Counted from the stretch's first letter, positions 24,348-33,428 are shown. The stretch: DNA of 64,000 nt from Bryobacteraceae bacterium (GCA_030041985.1 JASIAM010000060.1:45083-109082); one strand, 5' to 3'. Made by a program: numbers and translations. Notes: generated by a model not told the origin, from the letters alone.

Positions 24348-25748
24348 ATGAGGGTCACGATTCAGATGAAGGAACCGGCTGGACAAGAGCCGGAACTGCT
24401 GTTGGGGATTGGTCCGGAGCGCAATAGGTTGGGACCTAATCCGCTAGCTGTTTTAGGATCTGTATGCCTGCATATCTGCGGCATCGCACTGGTGATCCTA
24501 ATCGGCGCCATCCCAACTTCGCCGCCGGCCGAGCGAGAAGCGGCCGTCATCCCTCTGCGAAGCGAGAAACTCGTCTGGTATGTGCCTAAGGACCGGTTAC
24601 CGGAAGTATCGGGTGCACAAGCCAAAGCGGGGAAGCCAAAGGTCCAGTTGAGGCGCCCGGGCCAGGTGATAACGGCTGACGCAGCACAGCCGGGCAAGCA
24701 GTTTATTTGGCAGCCTGCGCCCAAGATCACGTTAGAGCGCGAAACCCCATTGCCGAATCTGCTGGCATTTATACCCAAGCCGGCGCGGCCGGAGCCTAGA
24801 AAATTTGTTCCTCCGGAGCGCACCAAACCGGTAACGGAGCAGCCTCGGGTGCTTCCGGAACCTGCTCCGGTGGTGACTGCGCCGGCGGTAACAGCTACTG
24901 TACCGCTGCTGTCAGCTATCCCAGGCCCGACGCGCCCGCGCCCACGGGATTTTGTGCCGCCGGTAAGCACGCCAGCAGCAGCGCAGCCAGCCGTCATATT
25001 GGAAGCGGCTCCCAGCCTGCCCGCGCAGACGACACAACCTTCGATGGCAGTGGTGGGGTTGGCCCCGGCGAAGCCTAGTGAAATACCGTTACCGGAAGGT
25101 TCGCGGGCAGCACGTTTCTCTGCGGGTCCGGATAGCGGGGCCGGGGGAGGGGAGCGCGCCTCTGCAATTGTAGTCCCCGGGCTAAATGTCCATGGAAACG
25201 GGACCGGTCCGGCGGTGGTGGGACCAACCGGGAAGGCGCCTGGCCCCTATCATGAGCCGTCGCCTGTGGAGTGGACGCAAGCGGCTTCGGGGAAGGATTC
25301 ACGCCGTATCGCGCGATCGATGCTGTCGGTCGCACTCCAGCCCAGCGCGCGCATCATCGCGCCATTCGTGGAATCGCGCTTTGCGAATCGGCCGCTTTAT
25401 ACGACGTCCTTCGAACTGGGATCAGATGGCTCCATGGAATGGGTCGTCTGGTTTGCAGAGCAGACCGTGCGGGAAGACCAGTACGCGACCATCCGCCCGC
25501 CTGTGCCGTGGTCTCGCACGGGGACGGAACCGGAACCTGTTTTGCCGCCGGGCCGATTCGAGATCGCGGCGGTGATCGACAAGGGTGGGCAGCCCGGTTC
25601 GGTGACCGTGCTGAGTGGCGGGGATCCGGCGGCTAAACAAGCGGCCGCCAAGCTGATTGCGGAGTGGATGTTTTTACCGGCCTTGAGAAATGGCGAGCCG
25701 ATTGCCGTGGATACCCTTATCGAGATCAGCTTCCGCCGCCGGCCCTAA
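24348..25748 (+). CDS. TonB-family protein
   Basis: A 466-residue protein with the TonB layout: a short cytoplasmic N-terminus, one membrane helix at about 37-57 (VCLHICGIALVILIGAIP), a long Pro/Ala-rich periplasmic stretch, and a C-terminal domain at about 385-466 (FEIAAVIDKGGQPGSVTVLS, then AKLIAEWMFLPALRNGEPIA). TonB proteins pass energy to outer-membrane transporters, but no ExbB, ExbD or receptor gene is nearby; many acidobacterial stand-alone proteins of this type have other, unknown roles. An ATG at 24366 with GAGGG upstream is an alternative start. It converges with the glycosyltransferase gene at 25802. Confidence 0.75.
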   Translation: MRVTIQMKEPAGQEPELLLGIGPERNRLGPNPLAVLGSVCLHICGIALVILIGAIPTSPPAEREAAVIPLRSEKLVWYVPKDRLPEVSGAQAKAGKPKVQLRRPGQVITADAAQPGKQFIWQPAPKITLERETPLPNLLAFIPKPARPEPRKFVPPERTKPVTEQPRVLPEPAPVVTAPAVTATVPLLSAIPGPTRPRPRDFVPPVSTPAAAQPAVILEAAPSLPAQTTQPSMAVVGLAPAKPSEIPLPEGSRAARFSAGPDSGAGGGERASAIVVPGLNVHGNGTGPAVVGPTGKAPGPYHEPSPVEWTQAASGKDSRRIARSMLSVALQPSARIIAPFVESRFANRPLYTTSFELGSDGSMEWVVWFAEQTVREDQYATIRPPVPWSRTGTEPEPVLPPGRFEIAAVIDKGGQPGSVTVLSGGDPAAKQAAAKLIAEWMFLPALRNGEPIAVDTLIEISFRRRP

Positions 25749-25801
25749 GCCACTCCCAGGTAGCTTGGCGAAGCTAGAGAGCAGCGAAGCGTCCGGCCGT
25801 T

Positions 25802-27010
25802 TTATTGGTTGCCATCGATTCTCTCCGGCTGGAGGGCCGTGTGGACGGGCCGGAGTGGTCCCGCCGACAGCCACCGGACAATATCGTGAAACTGAGCTTC
25901 GTAATTCCATTCGGAAAGTATCCGCTGGCGGCCGCGCTCTCCCATCGCTCGCACCTCTTCGGGGTGGTCACAGAAGTACTGAATGGCGGCAGCAATGCTA
26001 GCCGGGTCGGAAGGATCACAGTCGAGCCCATAGCCTGGTTCGACGAAGAGTTTCTGCCAGGCAGGCAAGCGGGAAACCAGCAGGGCCAGGCCGCAGGCAA
26101 GATAATCGAATGGTTTGTTGGAAGCCCCGGTCATATATTCCAGATTGATATCTGTGTTTTGAATCGGCAGAAGCGCCAGACCGGCATCACAGGTTGCACA
26201 GACACGCATCAGTTCATGGCGGGGGATCGTTCCGATGATTTCCAAACGATCCGGGATTTCCAGGTTGGCCGCAGTCTCCTGTAGTTTCCCCAGATAACCG
26301 GGCGCCCCTGTTGTTTCATAGCCAACCACCTTGAGTACTACCGGTTGCGATACATATTTGAGTGCATGGATTACAGCCATCGGAAGCCGTTCGGGAACAA
26401 TCGAGCCGTGATATAGAAGTTTGCGGACGGGACCGAGGCTATGTTTGGCGGGCGGGATCTCCTCCATAGAGGGACAATTCCACACCACTTTCACTCTGGC
26501 AGCTTTGGTTTCTGACTGGAACAATTTCGCCCGTTGCCCGTTGGGCAGGATACAGAGATCCGCCATGCGGGCGCATTGGCGGCGCGCCCAGTAGGTCAAG
26601 CGAAGGACACTGCGAGGACGGTCAACGGGCGCTGGCGAATCGTGCTCGTGATACACGAGAGGCACGCGGAACAGCCTCCGGATGAGCACGGCTGGCAAGC
26701 AGGACCAAAGATCGGATGCATAGATCCAGCCCGGCCGCCAACGAAACACCCAGAACAGACACCAAATCGAAAACCATAGATAATGCAGTTTCTGTTTCCA
26801 GCCGGGAGGGCAAAATGCTTTTTGCTGAAACTCGATGTTCGGGTGTCCGAGAATGGTGAGCTGTTTGGCGCCGAGTGCACCTGTGCCCAGAAACAGAACG
26901 TGCCACCCTCTGCCGGCCAGTATGCGGGAGCTATGCAGAAGAGGCGGGTAACCGCCCGGATTGGTGTACTGCAGGTACAGGATGCGGCGGGAATCCGAGG
27001 ATAGAAACAT
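25802..27010 (-). CDS. Glycosyltransferase family 4 enzyme
   Basis: A 402-residue GT-B enzyme. The N-terminal half contains ILYLQYTNPGGYPPLLHSSR, WIYASDLWSCLPAVLI and VPLVYHEHDSPAPVDRPRS. The C-terminal half has LLYHGSIVPERLP, GTIPRHELMRVCATCDAGLA and the donor-site segment ASNKPFDYLACGLALLVSRL. Its start overlaps the stop of the FkbM gene by one base (TAATG), so the two are translationally coupled. It would add a sugar to the polysaccharide repeat; donor and acceptor are unknown. It ends 53 bases from the convergent TonB-like gene. Confidence 0.9.
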   Translation of the reverse strand: MFLSSDSRRILYLQYTNPGGYPPLLHSSRILAGRGWHVLFLGTGALGAKQLTILGHPNIEFQQKAFCPPGWKQKLHYLWFSIWCLFWVFRWRPGWIYASDLWSCLPAVLIRRLFRVPLVYHEHDSPAPVDRPRSVLRLTYWARRQCARMADLCILPNGQRAKLFQSETKAARVKVVWNCPSMEEIPPAKHSLGPVRKLLYHGSIVPERLPMAVIHALKYVSQPVVLKVVGYETTGAPGYLGKLQETAANLEIPDRLEIIGTIPRHELMRVCATCDAGLALLPIQNTDINLEYMTGASNKPFDYLACGLALLVSRLPAWQKLFVEPGYGLDCDPSDPASIAAAIQYFCDHPEEVRAMGERGRQRILSEWNYEAQFHDIVRWLSAGPLRPVHTALQPERIDGNQ

Positions 27011-27828
27011 TACGCTGCCAGAAGATTGCGCAGATCCGGTCTTAATTTAGATACACAACAATAATTGCTGAAGCGGAAGTCTTCCATAGTCCACTGGTAA
27101 TCCCGGAACTCCACATAGGTAGGAAAGATCTTTCCGATCCAATAAAGTTGCGACAAGAGGCGGTGGTAATCGGCCAGCAGCACTTTGGTTTGGGTAGAGA
27201 ATGCTCCATACTCAAACTGCACACAATGCACTTTCTGGGCTGCCAGGCGTTCCCCGAAACCCTTCATAACCCGGTACTCGGCCCCCTCGACGTCGATTTT
27301 TAAGAAATCAAGGGTATCAATGCCACGTTCGTGACAATATGCATCACCGGTCGCCAAGTGCGCCTCGAAAGGGATAGACACAAGATCGGTATGCCAGTGT
27401 ACATCGGCTGTCACATCAGGATGATCGGGATAGTAAAACATCTGGCGCGTGCCCAGTTCATCTGACAGACCAAAACAGTTCAGGGTGACACGCGGATTAT
27501 CCCCGGCCGCGCGGAGCCGATCACCGAGGCGTTGAAAGGTCTGGGGCGCGACCTCGAAGGCGTGCACGGTACAGTGCGGCCACATCGCCATTGCTTCGGC
27601 CGACCAGTCCCCGAAGTTGGCGCCGACGTCAAACGCCAACCGGAAATCAGCAGGCGCGAGTTTCCGCAGCAGGGTCTGTTCTCCATTCAAATGAAAGTTA
27701 GCCCCTTCATTCGCATAGGCGGACTCGACGAACGAAGCGAGGCTGTGTAAAGCCCTGACCGCAAGAGACCGCCGGTGGGTGCTGATGGCGGAACGCGCGA
27801 GAAGTTTTAGTCTACCGGCGCCTCTCAT
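27010..27828 (-). CDS. FkbM-family methyltransferase
   Basis: A 272-residue protein. The SAM-binding segment is FRLAFDVGANFGDWSAEAMA, then VHAFEVAPQTFQRL and RVTLNCFGLSDELG, and the second hallmark IDTLDFLKIDVEGAEYRVMK. The C-terminus (YQWTMEDFRFSNYCCVSKL) is a usual FkbM tail. It is the first gene of a two-gene unit with the GT4 enzyme (one-base overlap) and is divergent from the 32-residue-repeat gene, 107 bases away. A sugar O-methyltransferase role is inferred from family and context. Confidence 0.9.
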   Translation of the reverse strand: MRGAGRLKLLARSAISTHRRSLAVRALHSLASFVESAYANEGANFHLNGEQTLLRKLAPADFRLAFDVGANFGDWSAEAMAMWPHCTVHAFEVAPQTFQRLGDRLRAAGDNPRVTLNCFGLSDELGTRQMFYYPDHPDVTADVHWHTDLVSIPFEAHLATGDAYCHERGIDTLDFLKIDVEGAEYRVMKGFGERLAAQKVHCVQFEYGAFSTQTKVLLADYHRLLSQLYWIGKIFPTYVEFRDYQWTMEDFRFSNYCCVSKLRPDLRNLLAA

Positions 27829-27935
27829 GCCAGTTCCAGGCTAAACGGGATTGGGAGCCGCATATCAACAGAGTCCGGATAGGGATTATATGCTGATTCA
27901 AAGGCTTGCCGCCGTAAAATAAAGAAAGACGCGAA

Positions 27936-28715
27936 ATGATTCATTTGGGTAAAGGAATCACTTATTCTGTTTTCGCATTGCTTGCTGCGGTGGCCGCACC
28001 TGCGCAAGCTCCTGATTCCGGGAAACGCCAGAATCTCGACAGATGTATGAACGGGCTGTCCAGTTGCGATCTCTCGCAATTAAGCCCCAACGAACTCAAC
28101 TCGGTTGCTGATGCTTCCCGGAAGCGGAACTTTTCCCGGTGTATGAGCGGTAGTTTCACCTGTGACCCGACACGTTTAAGCCAACAGGAGTCGGTCACGG
28201 TGGAGGCGGAGTATCAGCGCCGCAATGTAGAAAAATGCCTGAACGGCTCCCCCAGTTGCGACCCCTTAAGCCTGCCAGCGGCGGAACTGCAGCACGTCCG
28301 CACTGTACGTCACAGCCGAAATCTGGAGCAGTGTCTCAACGGGGCGGCAACGTGCGATCCGACCTCTCTTTCCCAGAAAGAGCAGGCGGACATGCGGGCC
28401 GCGGCCAAGCGGCGTAACGTGGAGAATTGTCTCGCGGGACTGCCGGGCTGCTCTCCGCTGGATTTATCTTCCGCCGAGGCTAGCGCCGTACAGGCGGCGC
28501 GCCATAAACGCAATTTGGAGAACTGCATGAATGGGCTGTCTGCTTGTTCTCCGCTGGATCTTACAGCCACGGAGATTACAGCCGTGAGCGGGGCATTGCA
28601 CCGGCGCAACGTGGAAAACTGCACGAGCGGCCTGGTTACTTGCGATCCTTCGCTTCTCAATGGCCCGGAAGCAGCGGCAGTGGCCGCGGCGCGGCAGCGT
28701 AACGGAAACAGATAA
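27936..28715 (+). CDS. Secreted protein of seven 32-residue Cys-pair repeats
   Basis: I do not recognise this family. The 259-residue protein has a 32-residue leader containing a signal peptide (VFALLAAVAAPAQA, cleavage near residue 24), then seven uninterrupted repeats of exactly 32 residues (33-256), then Gly-Asn-Arg. The repeat pattern is N-[LVF]-x2-C-x6-C-[DS]-x-x-x-L-x3-E-x10-[RK], for example NLEQCLNGAATC followed by DPTSLSQKE. Each repeat has two Cys, 14 in all, likely disulfides within repeats. The second half of each repeat should be helical. It is convergent with epsI, only 11 bases away, and divergent from an FkbM gene. A cell-surface or periplasmic structural role is possible but unproven. 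Confidence 0.85.
   Translation: MIHLGKGITYSVFALLAAVAAPAQAPDSGKRQNLDRCMNGLSSCDLSQLSPNELNSVADASRKRNFSRCMSGSFTCDPTRLSQQESVTVEAEYQRRNVEKCLNGSPSCDPLSLPAAELQHVRTVRHSRNLEQCLNGAATCDPTSLSQKEQADMRAAAKRRNVENCLAGLPGCSPLDLSSAEASAVQAARHKRNLENCMNGLSACSPLDLTATEITAVSGALHRRNVENCTSGLVTCDPSLLNGPEAAAVAAARQRNGNR
28032..28703 (+). repeat. Seven in-frame 96-bp coding repeats
   Basis: Seven consecutive 96-bp units encode the seven 32-residue repeats. The DNA units are diverged from each other while the protein positions of Asn, both Cys, Leu and Glu are held, so selection acts on the protein pattern. Confidence 0.85.
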
Positions 28716-28726
28716 GCCGGTGCGGT

Positions 28727-29365
28727 TCAGGCAGAGGGGATGTGCGAGCGCACTTCCGGGAAAATCTGGCGAATGAAATCGAGGGCTGTGTTCCTGGCGT
28801 CCCCTAACCCATTGGTGATTTCCGTAATGACGCGGATGAACGCTACATCCGTGCGGCCGTGAGACAACAGCTCCGGGACAGCATACACCTGGAACATATA
28901 CTCATTGGCAATGGTGCGGCGGCTGTTCTGGTACCAATAAAAAACCGCCATTTCCGCTCCGGCACGCCGGACAACATATTGGTTCGCATCGATGGTCACC
29001 CCAGACTGCGGAACCGAAATGGGGAGAACGGCTGAGGAAACCGGCTCCCATCCTGCTCCCGGCAGGCAAGCCTTGGGGGAATGCGGCGCATGGCCGGTGC
29101 GCTGGGTTTTAAAATAGGCGACAAACAGGTTGATATGATTGCTGCCCGCGACATAGTCCCGGCTCAGATAATCATCCGGTTGCAATTGCGCGAGAGAAGC
29201 TTCATCGGGCGGCACCTCGCTGTCCAGCGACCATTTCCCGAAGTGGCTGGGAAACGTATTCCAGGGTGGACCTTGCGGGATGACCTCATGCTGCGAGTAG
29301 CCATAATAGATGACTACCTGGAAGACCAGGATCCCGGCCAACAACAAAAAGTGATAGGGCTTCAT
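28727..29365 (-). CDS. epsI: Exosortase-associated protein EpsI
   Basis: A 212-residue protein with one N-terminal membrane helix (FLLLAGILVFQVVIYYGYS). EpsI features are FPSHFGKWSLDSE, YLSRDYVAGSNHINLFVAYF, and the hallmark HSPKACLPGAGWEPVSS, then FYWYQNSRRTIANEYMFQVY. EpsI proteins accompany exosortases in exopolysaccharide loci and are needed for polymer production in some systems; the biochemical role is unsettled. Its start overlaps the exosortase stop (ATGA). It is the last gene of the long array, 11 bases from the convergent Cys-repeat gene. Confidence 0.93.
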   Translation of the reverse strand: MKPYHFLLLAGILVFQVVIYYGYSQHEVIPQGPPWNTFPSHFGKWSLDSEVPPDEASLAQLQPDDYLSRDYVAGSNHINLFVAYFKTQRTGHAPHSPKACLPGAGWEPVSSAVLPISVPQSGVTIDANQYVVRRAGAEMAVFYWYQNSRRTIANEYMFQVYAVPELLSHGRTDVAFIRVITEITNGLGDARNTALDFIRQIFPEVRSHIPSA

Positions 29366-30264
29366 ATCTGTGCAGGAAGAAATTTCGAAGGCCGTACGAA
29401 CCGTTTCAACAAAGCGTTTAAGCCGAACAACATGATGAAGGCAAACACGAATACCGTCCAGCCCAGTATTTCATGGTAGATCCCTTCGGTTAATGCCGGA
29501 TTATAGGTCCCCATGATGGCGGTGGCCGTTACCCGGCCCGCATTGGCCAGGATCGCGACGGGAATAATGGCAGCTATCAATATCCAACGCCGCCAGGAAC
29601 GGCCGGCGAAGAAATAGGCGTAGGTCAGAGTGAGAAAGGTGAGGGCATATAAAGACCGCAACCCGCTGCAGGCCTCCGCCACATCCAGTGTCTGGGTGGG
29701 CATATGAAGAATATTGCCTTCGCGCAGGACGGAAAAACCCAGCACCGTCAGGAAATTCTCTGCCAGGAGGCTGGCCAGCAACTGCAAAGGCAGCGTCAGC
29801 CGGTCATAAATGAAACCCGGCAGCGGGATCATAAGCGGCAGGAGCAATAGCGGATATGCCAAGGCACGCAAGGTGGCGGTGCCGCGAAGAAACAGAATGC
29901 ACCCTACCAGGGAGAACAGGAAAGCCGATCGGGTAATGAACACAAACGTGGGGAGGCTGGGCGGCCCGACACACAGCATGGCCATTCCGAGAACTACCAG
30001 AACGAGACCCCAGTAGTTTGCCTTGGGCTTGAGGGTAGCAAGAAACTCGCGCTTATCCCGTGCGATAAATGCTGCTGCGATGGGAACGAACAGGCCGTGG
30101 CTCATGTTATCGTCTTCCAGCCACATTTTCCCCATACTGTAAAGCATGGGAATGTAGGGCACCAGCAACAGCAGGCCAAGGATCAGCAGGGGGAGCCAGG
30201 ACCGGTACGAGGATCCGGACTCGGGAATAGCGCGCACGGGCTTGGCGATAGCTTGTCCACTCAT
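29362..30264 (-). CDS. Exosortase (EpsH/XrtA type)
   Basis: A 300-residue multi-spanning membrane transpeptidase-like protein with about eight membrane helices. The catalytic set is visible: Cys near 196 in VAEACSGLRSLYAL, Arg near 243 in LANAGRVTATAIMG, and His near 264 in EGIYHEILGW. The MSHGLFVPI motif is near the N-terminus. I use the ATG at 30262-30264, which overlaps the upstream glycosyltransferase stop (ATGA); the longer frame start is not needed. Exosortases cleave PEP-CTERM-type signals at the inner membrane. No PEP-CTERM protein was seen in this window. Confidence 0.93.
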   Translation of the reverse strand: MSGQAIAKPVRAIPESGSSYRSWLPLLILGLLLLVPYIPMLYSMGKMWLEDDNMSHGLFVPIAAAFIARDKREFLATLKPKANYWGLVLVVLGMAMLCVGPPSLPTFVFITRSAFLFSLVGCILFLRGTATLRALAYPLLLLPLMIPLPGFIYDRLTLPLQLLASLLAENFLTVLGFSVLREGNILHMPTQTLDVAEACSGLRSLYALTFLTLTYAYFFAGRSWRRWILIAAIIPVAILANAGRVTATAIMGTYNPALTEGIYHEILGWTVFVFAFIMLFGLNALLKRFVRPSKFLPAQI

Positions 30265-31523
30265 ATGGTTCCTATAGCAGTACGGGTGGCGGGTAATTCC
30301 CAACGAACCAGGCGTGCCACTTCCCGCACCCACAGATCAATCATTCTTCCGCGGCAGAACTCTTTCCGGTATACCGCATGGCAGCGGGTTTGTAATTGAG
30401 CTAGCGACTCCGCGTTGGCCACCAGTTGGCGCAGCCAAGTATCTACTTCCTCAAAGTTAGAGCCATCCAGTACACATCCTACCTGATGTTGGAGGATCCA
30501 ACGCGCTACGGAGGAGTCTTTGGGGCCGGCAAACAAAACAGGCCTGCCAGCAGCCAGAGAGCCGAAGAATTTCGAGGGTACCACGATGCCGGACCATTCT
30601 GGTTTCAGACTGACCAGGTGGATATCCGCCGCGGCGAGGTGAGCGGGCAAATCCGCTTCCTCTACAAAGGGGAGCAGGCCCACATTAGTGTCGGATGGCT
30701 GCATTTCCTGCTGGAGATCGCCCACGGCGTTGCCGCGGACACTCCAACGAAACTCCACCCCGGAGGAGCGCAGGCGGCGCGCCAAAACCAGAAATTCCCG
30801 AAAGCTATGCGCCCGTCCGAGGTTGCCGGAATAGAGCAGGGCAAGTTTGGCATCGCCGAATATACGGCGGCGTAAGACAGCATCGCAGGGTTGGGGAGCA
30901 GGCTGCTCCGCGAGCGCCCAGGGCACGATGGTTTGGAGTGAGAGGCCTTCTCCGTAAGTATGCAGCCGCTGTTGCATGCAAGTGCCAAGGTCCGCTATCA
31001 AATTACAATTACGATACGCCCGGCGAAGCAGTGCCGTCAAAAAACGCACCTTCCAGCCGGATGAGGAAACCAGGCCATCGGCAATTGCGGCTTCGGGGTA
31101 CAGGTCGAATGCCCAATGCGCCACCTGGATGCCGGGCCGGAGCCATTTTAAAGGCAACGCCAATAACACGCTTAGCACCGGATCGGTTCCCACCAGCACC
31201 ACATCCGGCCGCGTGGCGCGGCCGCGCAGAGCGATGCGGGACCAGGCTGCCAACATCCAGAACGCATTCAGCAGGCGGCCTGCGGAAGAGGATTGTGCCC
31301 AAGCCGGACGCCAGACCCGGTTGATCTGAATCCCATGCCACTCTTCCCGGGCGGCATATTGCTGCGAGATGTTCCTGCAAGCTCGGTTCGAAGGCTGCAC
31401 TTCCACATCCCATCCGGCTGCGGCGAAGCCCTCGGCCAGATCGGAAAAATGGCGCGCGCTCACCACATCGTCCGGATGGAAGAAGTGATACAGGATGCAG
31501 ATTTTGGGCCGGGAACGGGACAT
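30261..31523 (-). CDS. Glycosyltransferase family 4, WbuB-like
   Basis: A 420-residue GT-B enzyme. KICILYHFFHPDDVVSARHF and DLAEGFAAAGWDVEVQPSNR are the start seen in WbuB-like enzymes of EPS loci. The donor half has LALLYSGNLGRAHSFREFLV, NVGLLPFVEEADLPAHLAAA and VVPSKFFGSLAAGRPVLFAG. Its stop overlaps the exosortase start by four bases. It probably adds one sugar of the repeat unit at the cytoplasmic face. Confidence 0.9.
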   Translation of the reverse strand: MSRSRPKICILYHFFHPDDVVSARHFSDLAEGFAAAGWDVEVQPSNRACRNISQQYAAREEWHGIQINRVWRPAWAQSSSAGRLLNAFWMLAAWSRIALRGRATRPDVVLVGTDPVLSVLLALPLKWLRPGIQVAHWAFDLYPEAAIADGLVSSSGWKVRFLTALLRRAYRNCNLIADLGTCMQQRLHTYGEGLSLQTIVPWALAEQPAPQPCDAVLRRRIFGDAKLALLYSGNLGRAHSFREFLVLARRLRSSGVEFRWSVRGNAVGDLQQEMQPSDTNVGLLPFVEEADLPAHLAAADIHLVSLKPEWSGIVVPSKFFGSLAAGRPVLFAGPKDSSVARWILQHQVGCVLDGSNFEEVDTWLRQLVANAESLAQLQTRCHAVYRKEFCRGRMIDLWVREVARLVRWELPATRTAIGTI

Positions 31524-31544
31524 TTCAAAGATACGGAGGCGGGA

Positions 31545-32534
31545 TTAGTCCTTGGATTGCTTTCCGGCTACCATCTGATCGTAAATCCAGGCGTAAGTCT
31601 TCTCCAAGCCGGTGGTCAGCGGAGTGCTCGGCTCCCAACAGAAATATTTTTTGATGAGGGTGTTATCGCTGTTCCGCCCGCGGACACCTTGAGGAGCGGT
31701 GAGGTTGTAATTCCGGGCAAGGCGCACTCCGGCAATCTGCTCCACCATATCGACGAGCTGATTGATGCTCACCAGTTCGTGACTCCCCAGGTTCAGCGGC
31801 TCTTCGACGCTGCCGTTGAAAATGAGGTCGATGCCATGCAGACAATCGTCAATGTACATGAAACTGCGGGTCTGCTGGCCATCTCCCCAGATTTCGATGG
31901 CGTGATTGCCGGACAGTTTCGACTGGATGACTTTGCGGCAAATGGCGGCGGGCGCTTTCTCGCGGCCGCCATCCCAGGTGCCCTGCGGGCCATAGACATT
32001 ATGGAAGCGCGCCACCCGCGAGACCAGGCCGAAGTCTTCCCGGAAATGGCGGCACATGCGTTCGCTGAAAAGCTTTTCCCATCCATAGCCGTCTTCCGGC
32101 ATGGCGGGATAAGCATCTTCCTCGCGCAGCGCCGTGACATCCGTGTTGGTCTGCTTACCGGCGGCATAGACGCACGCCGAAGAAGAGTAAAAATATCGTT
32201 CGACGCCATTTTCGAGCGAGGCTTTGAGCATGTGGGTATTGATCAGGACCGACAGCATGCACAAGGCCTTGTTGTTCGTGATAAATCCCATGCCGCCCAT
32301 GTCGCACGCCAGATTGTACACATGCCAGGCGCCTTTGGCCGCGGTATCGCAGCTTTCGAGGCGGCTGCAATCGAGCTGGAGATTTTCCGCGGCATCGGAT
32401 ATCTGATGCCATTGAGAAAACGGTTTGATATCTACGGCGCGGACCTGCACCGTCCCCGTCTGGAGCAAGCGTGAGACGAGATGGCCGCCGATGAAGCCAC
32501 CGGCGCCGGTCACGACAACTGTTTTATTGGCCAT
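31545..32534 (-). CDS. GDP-mannose 3,5-epimerase-like NAD-dependent epimerase
   Basis: A 329-residue SDR enzyme. The NAD loop is VVVTGAGGFIGGHLVSRLL. Several stretches closely track plant GDP-mannose 3,5-epimerase: YNLACDMGGMGFITNNKALC, FYSSSACVYAAGKQ, EDGYGWEKLFSERMC (catalytic Tyr-x3-Lys), RFHNVYGPQGTWDGGREKAP, WGDGQQTRSFMYIDD and PQGVRGRNSDNTLIKKYF. It should act on GDP-mannose or a 6-deoxy derivative, giving GDP-L-galactose or GDP-gulose type sugars. Together with the GMD-like enzyme at 8548 this points to GDP-hexose-derived residues in the polymer. It is 21 bases upstream of the GT4 gene. Confidence 0.85.
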   Translation of the reverse strand: MANKTVVVTGAGGFIGGHLVSRLLQTGTVQVRAVDIKPFSQWHQISDAAENLQLDCSRLESCDTAAKGAWHVYNLACDMGGMGFITNNKALCMLSVLINTHMLKASLENGVERYFYSSSACVYAAGKQTNTDVTALREEDAYPAMPEDGYGWEKLFSERMCRHFREDFGLVSRVARFHNVYGPQGTWDGGREKAPAAICRKVIQSKLSGNHAIEIWGDGQQTRSFMYIDDCLHGIDLIFNGSVEEPLNLGSHELVSINQLVDMVEQIAGVRLARNYNLTAPQGVRGRNSDNTLIKKYFCWEPSTPLTTGLEKTYAWIYDQMVAGKQSKD

Positions 32535-32589
32535 AAGAGTTCTTATGTTAGTTCGCGTTATCTGTAGAAAGGGTTGGCTCTACTGCCGG

Positions 32590-33396
32590 TCACGCACCAT
32601 TTCCGCCCCAGCTCTTTTTCAGATGCTCACGGGAAACGGTGTACAACTCGGGCGAAACGAAAATCGCATCGCACCACAACATCCGGCCGCTGCGGCCGTT
32701 AATGGTGAGGTGATAAAGCAAATGGAAGGTGTAGTCATAGCGAGCCAGGCTCTTGGTGATATCTCCCAGGAGCGGGTGGCTCGCATAAAGAGGTACGAAG
32801 GAGGCCTCCAGGTAAATCAACGCAATTCGGGCCTCGGATAGAAGCCTCGCGGCCCCCTCCAGAGCCGCATATTCGCCCCCCTGTATATCCATTTTGAGTA
32901 TGTCTATGCGCTCAATCTTCTGCTCCTGGGTGAAATCATCCAGGGTGATCACTTCAACTTCTTTTTCTTCTGTGACCGTCAGGATCCGGCGGTAGCTTTC
33001 CGGCGCATTAGCGTGGCCGGCGCTCAACAGGGAACTGGAATCGCGCGCGGCTGTCAGATAGAACCGGGCCTTGCCGGAAGCTGCGCCGACTGCGGCCGAA
33101 TGAAACGACACGGCGGGATCATTAGGAAACCGGCTCTGCAGTGAGGGTAGAAAGGTTTCCTGTGGCTCAAAACAATATAGCCGGCAATCCGGGAACATTT
33201 TGCGGTATTGCGTAGCGATGATGCCGCCGTTGGCGCCGACATCGAAAACCACCGGATTCTTTCGTCCTTGGAGGAGTGCGGCTTGATCATCCCAACATCT
33301 CTGATCAACCGGATGAAAATCGTATCCACGATCGTTCAGATACAAGCGGCCGCGCTTGGCACAGTCAATAGCAAACGATCGAATCCCCTGGAACAT
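32590..33396 (-). CDS. FkbM-family methyltransferase
   Basis: A 268-residue protein from the ATG at 33394-33396. The SAM-binding segment is PVVFDVGANGGIIATQYRKM, followed by CRLYCFEPQETFLPSLQ and the second hallmark IERIDILKMDIQGGEYAALE. The frame is open to 33543 but the added residues overlap the carbamoyltransferase gene and have no family character. It lies 32 bases after the carbamoyltransferase stop. Expected to O-methylate a sugar in the polysaccharide. Confidence 0.9.
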   Translation of the reverse strand: MFQGIRSFAIDCAKRGRLYLNDRGYDFHPVDQRCWDDQAALLQGRKNPVVFDVGANGGIIATQYRKMFPDCRLYCFEPQETFLPSLQSRFPNDPAVSFHSAAVGAASGKARFYLTAARDSSSLLSAGHANAPESYRRILTVTEEKEVEVITLDDFTQEQKIERIDILKMDIQGGEYAALEGAARLLSEARIALIYLEASFVPLYASHPLLGDITKSLARYDYTFHLLYHLTINGRSGRMLWCDAIFVSPELYTVSREHLKKSWGGNGA

Positions 33397-33428
33397 GATT
33401 AAAACCTGAGAAAGCGCAGCAGTACGCG

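Noticed and set aside
28032..28703. CRISPR-like or satellite interpretation of the 96-bp units
   Set aside because: The units are diverged at DNA level, keep the reading frame and conserve protein positions, so they are protein repeats.
31293..32474. A 393-codon plus-strand frame opposite the epimerase
   Set aside because: Antisense shadow; the minus strand encodes a clear GDP-mannose 3,5-epimerase-like protein.
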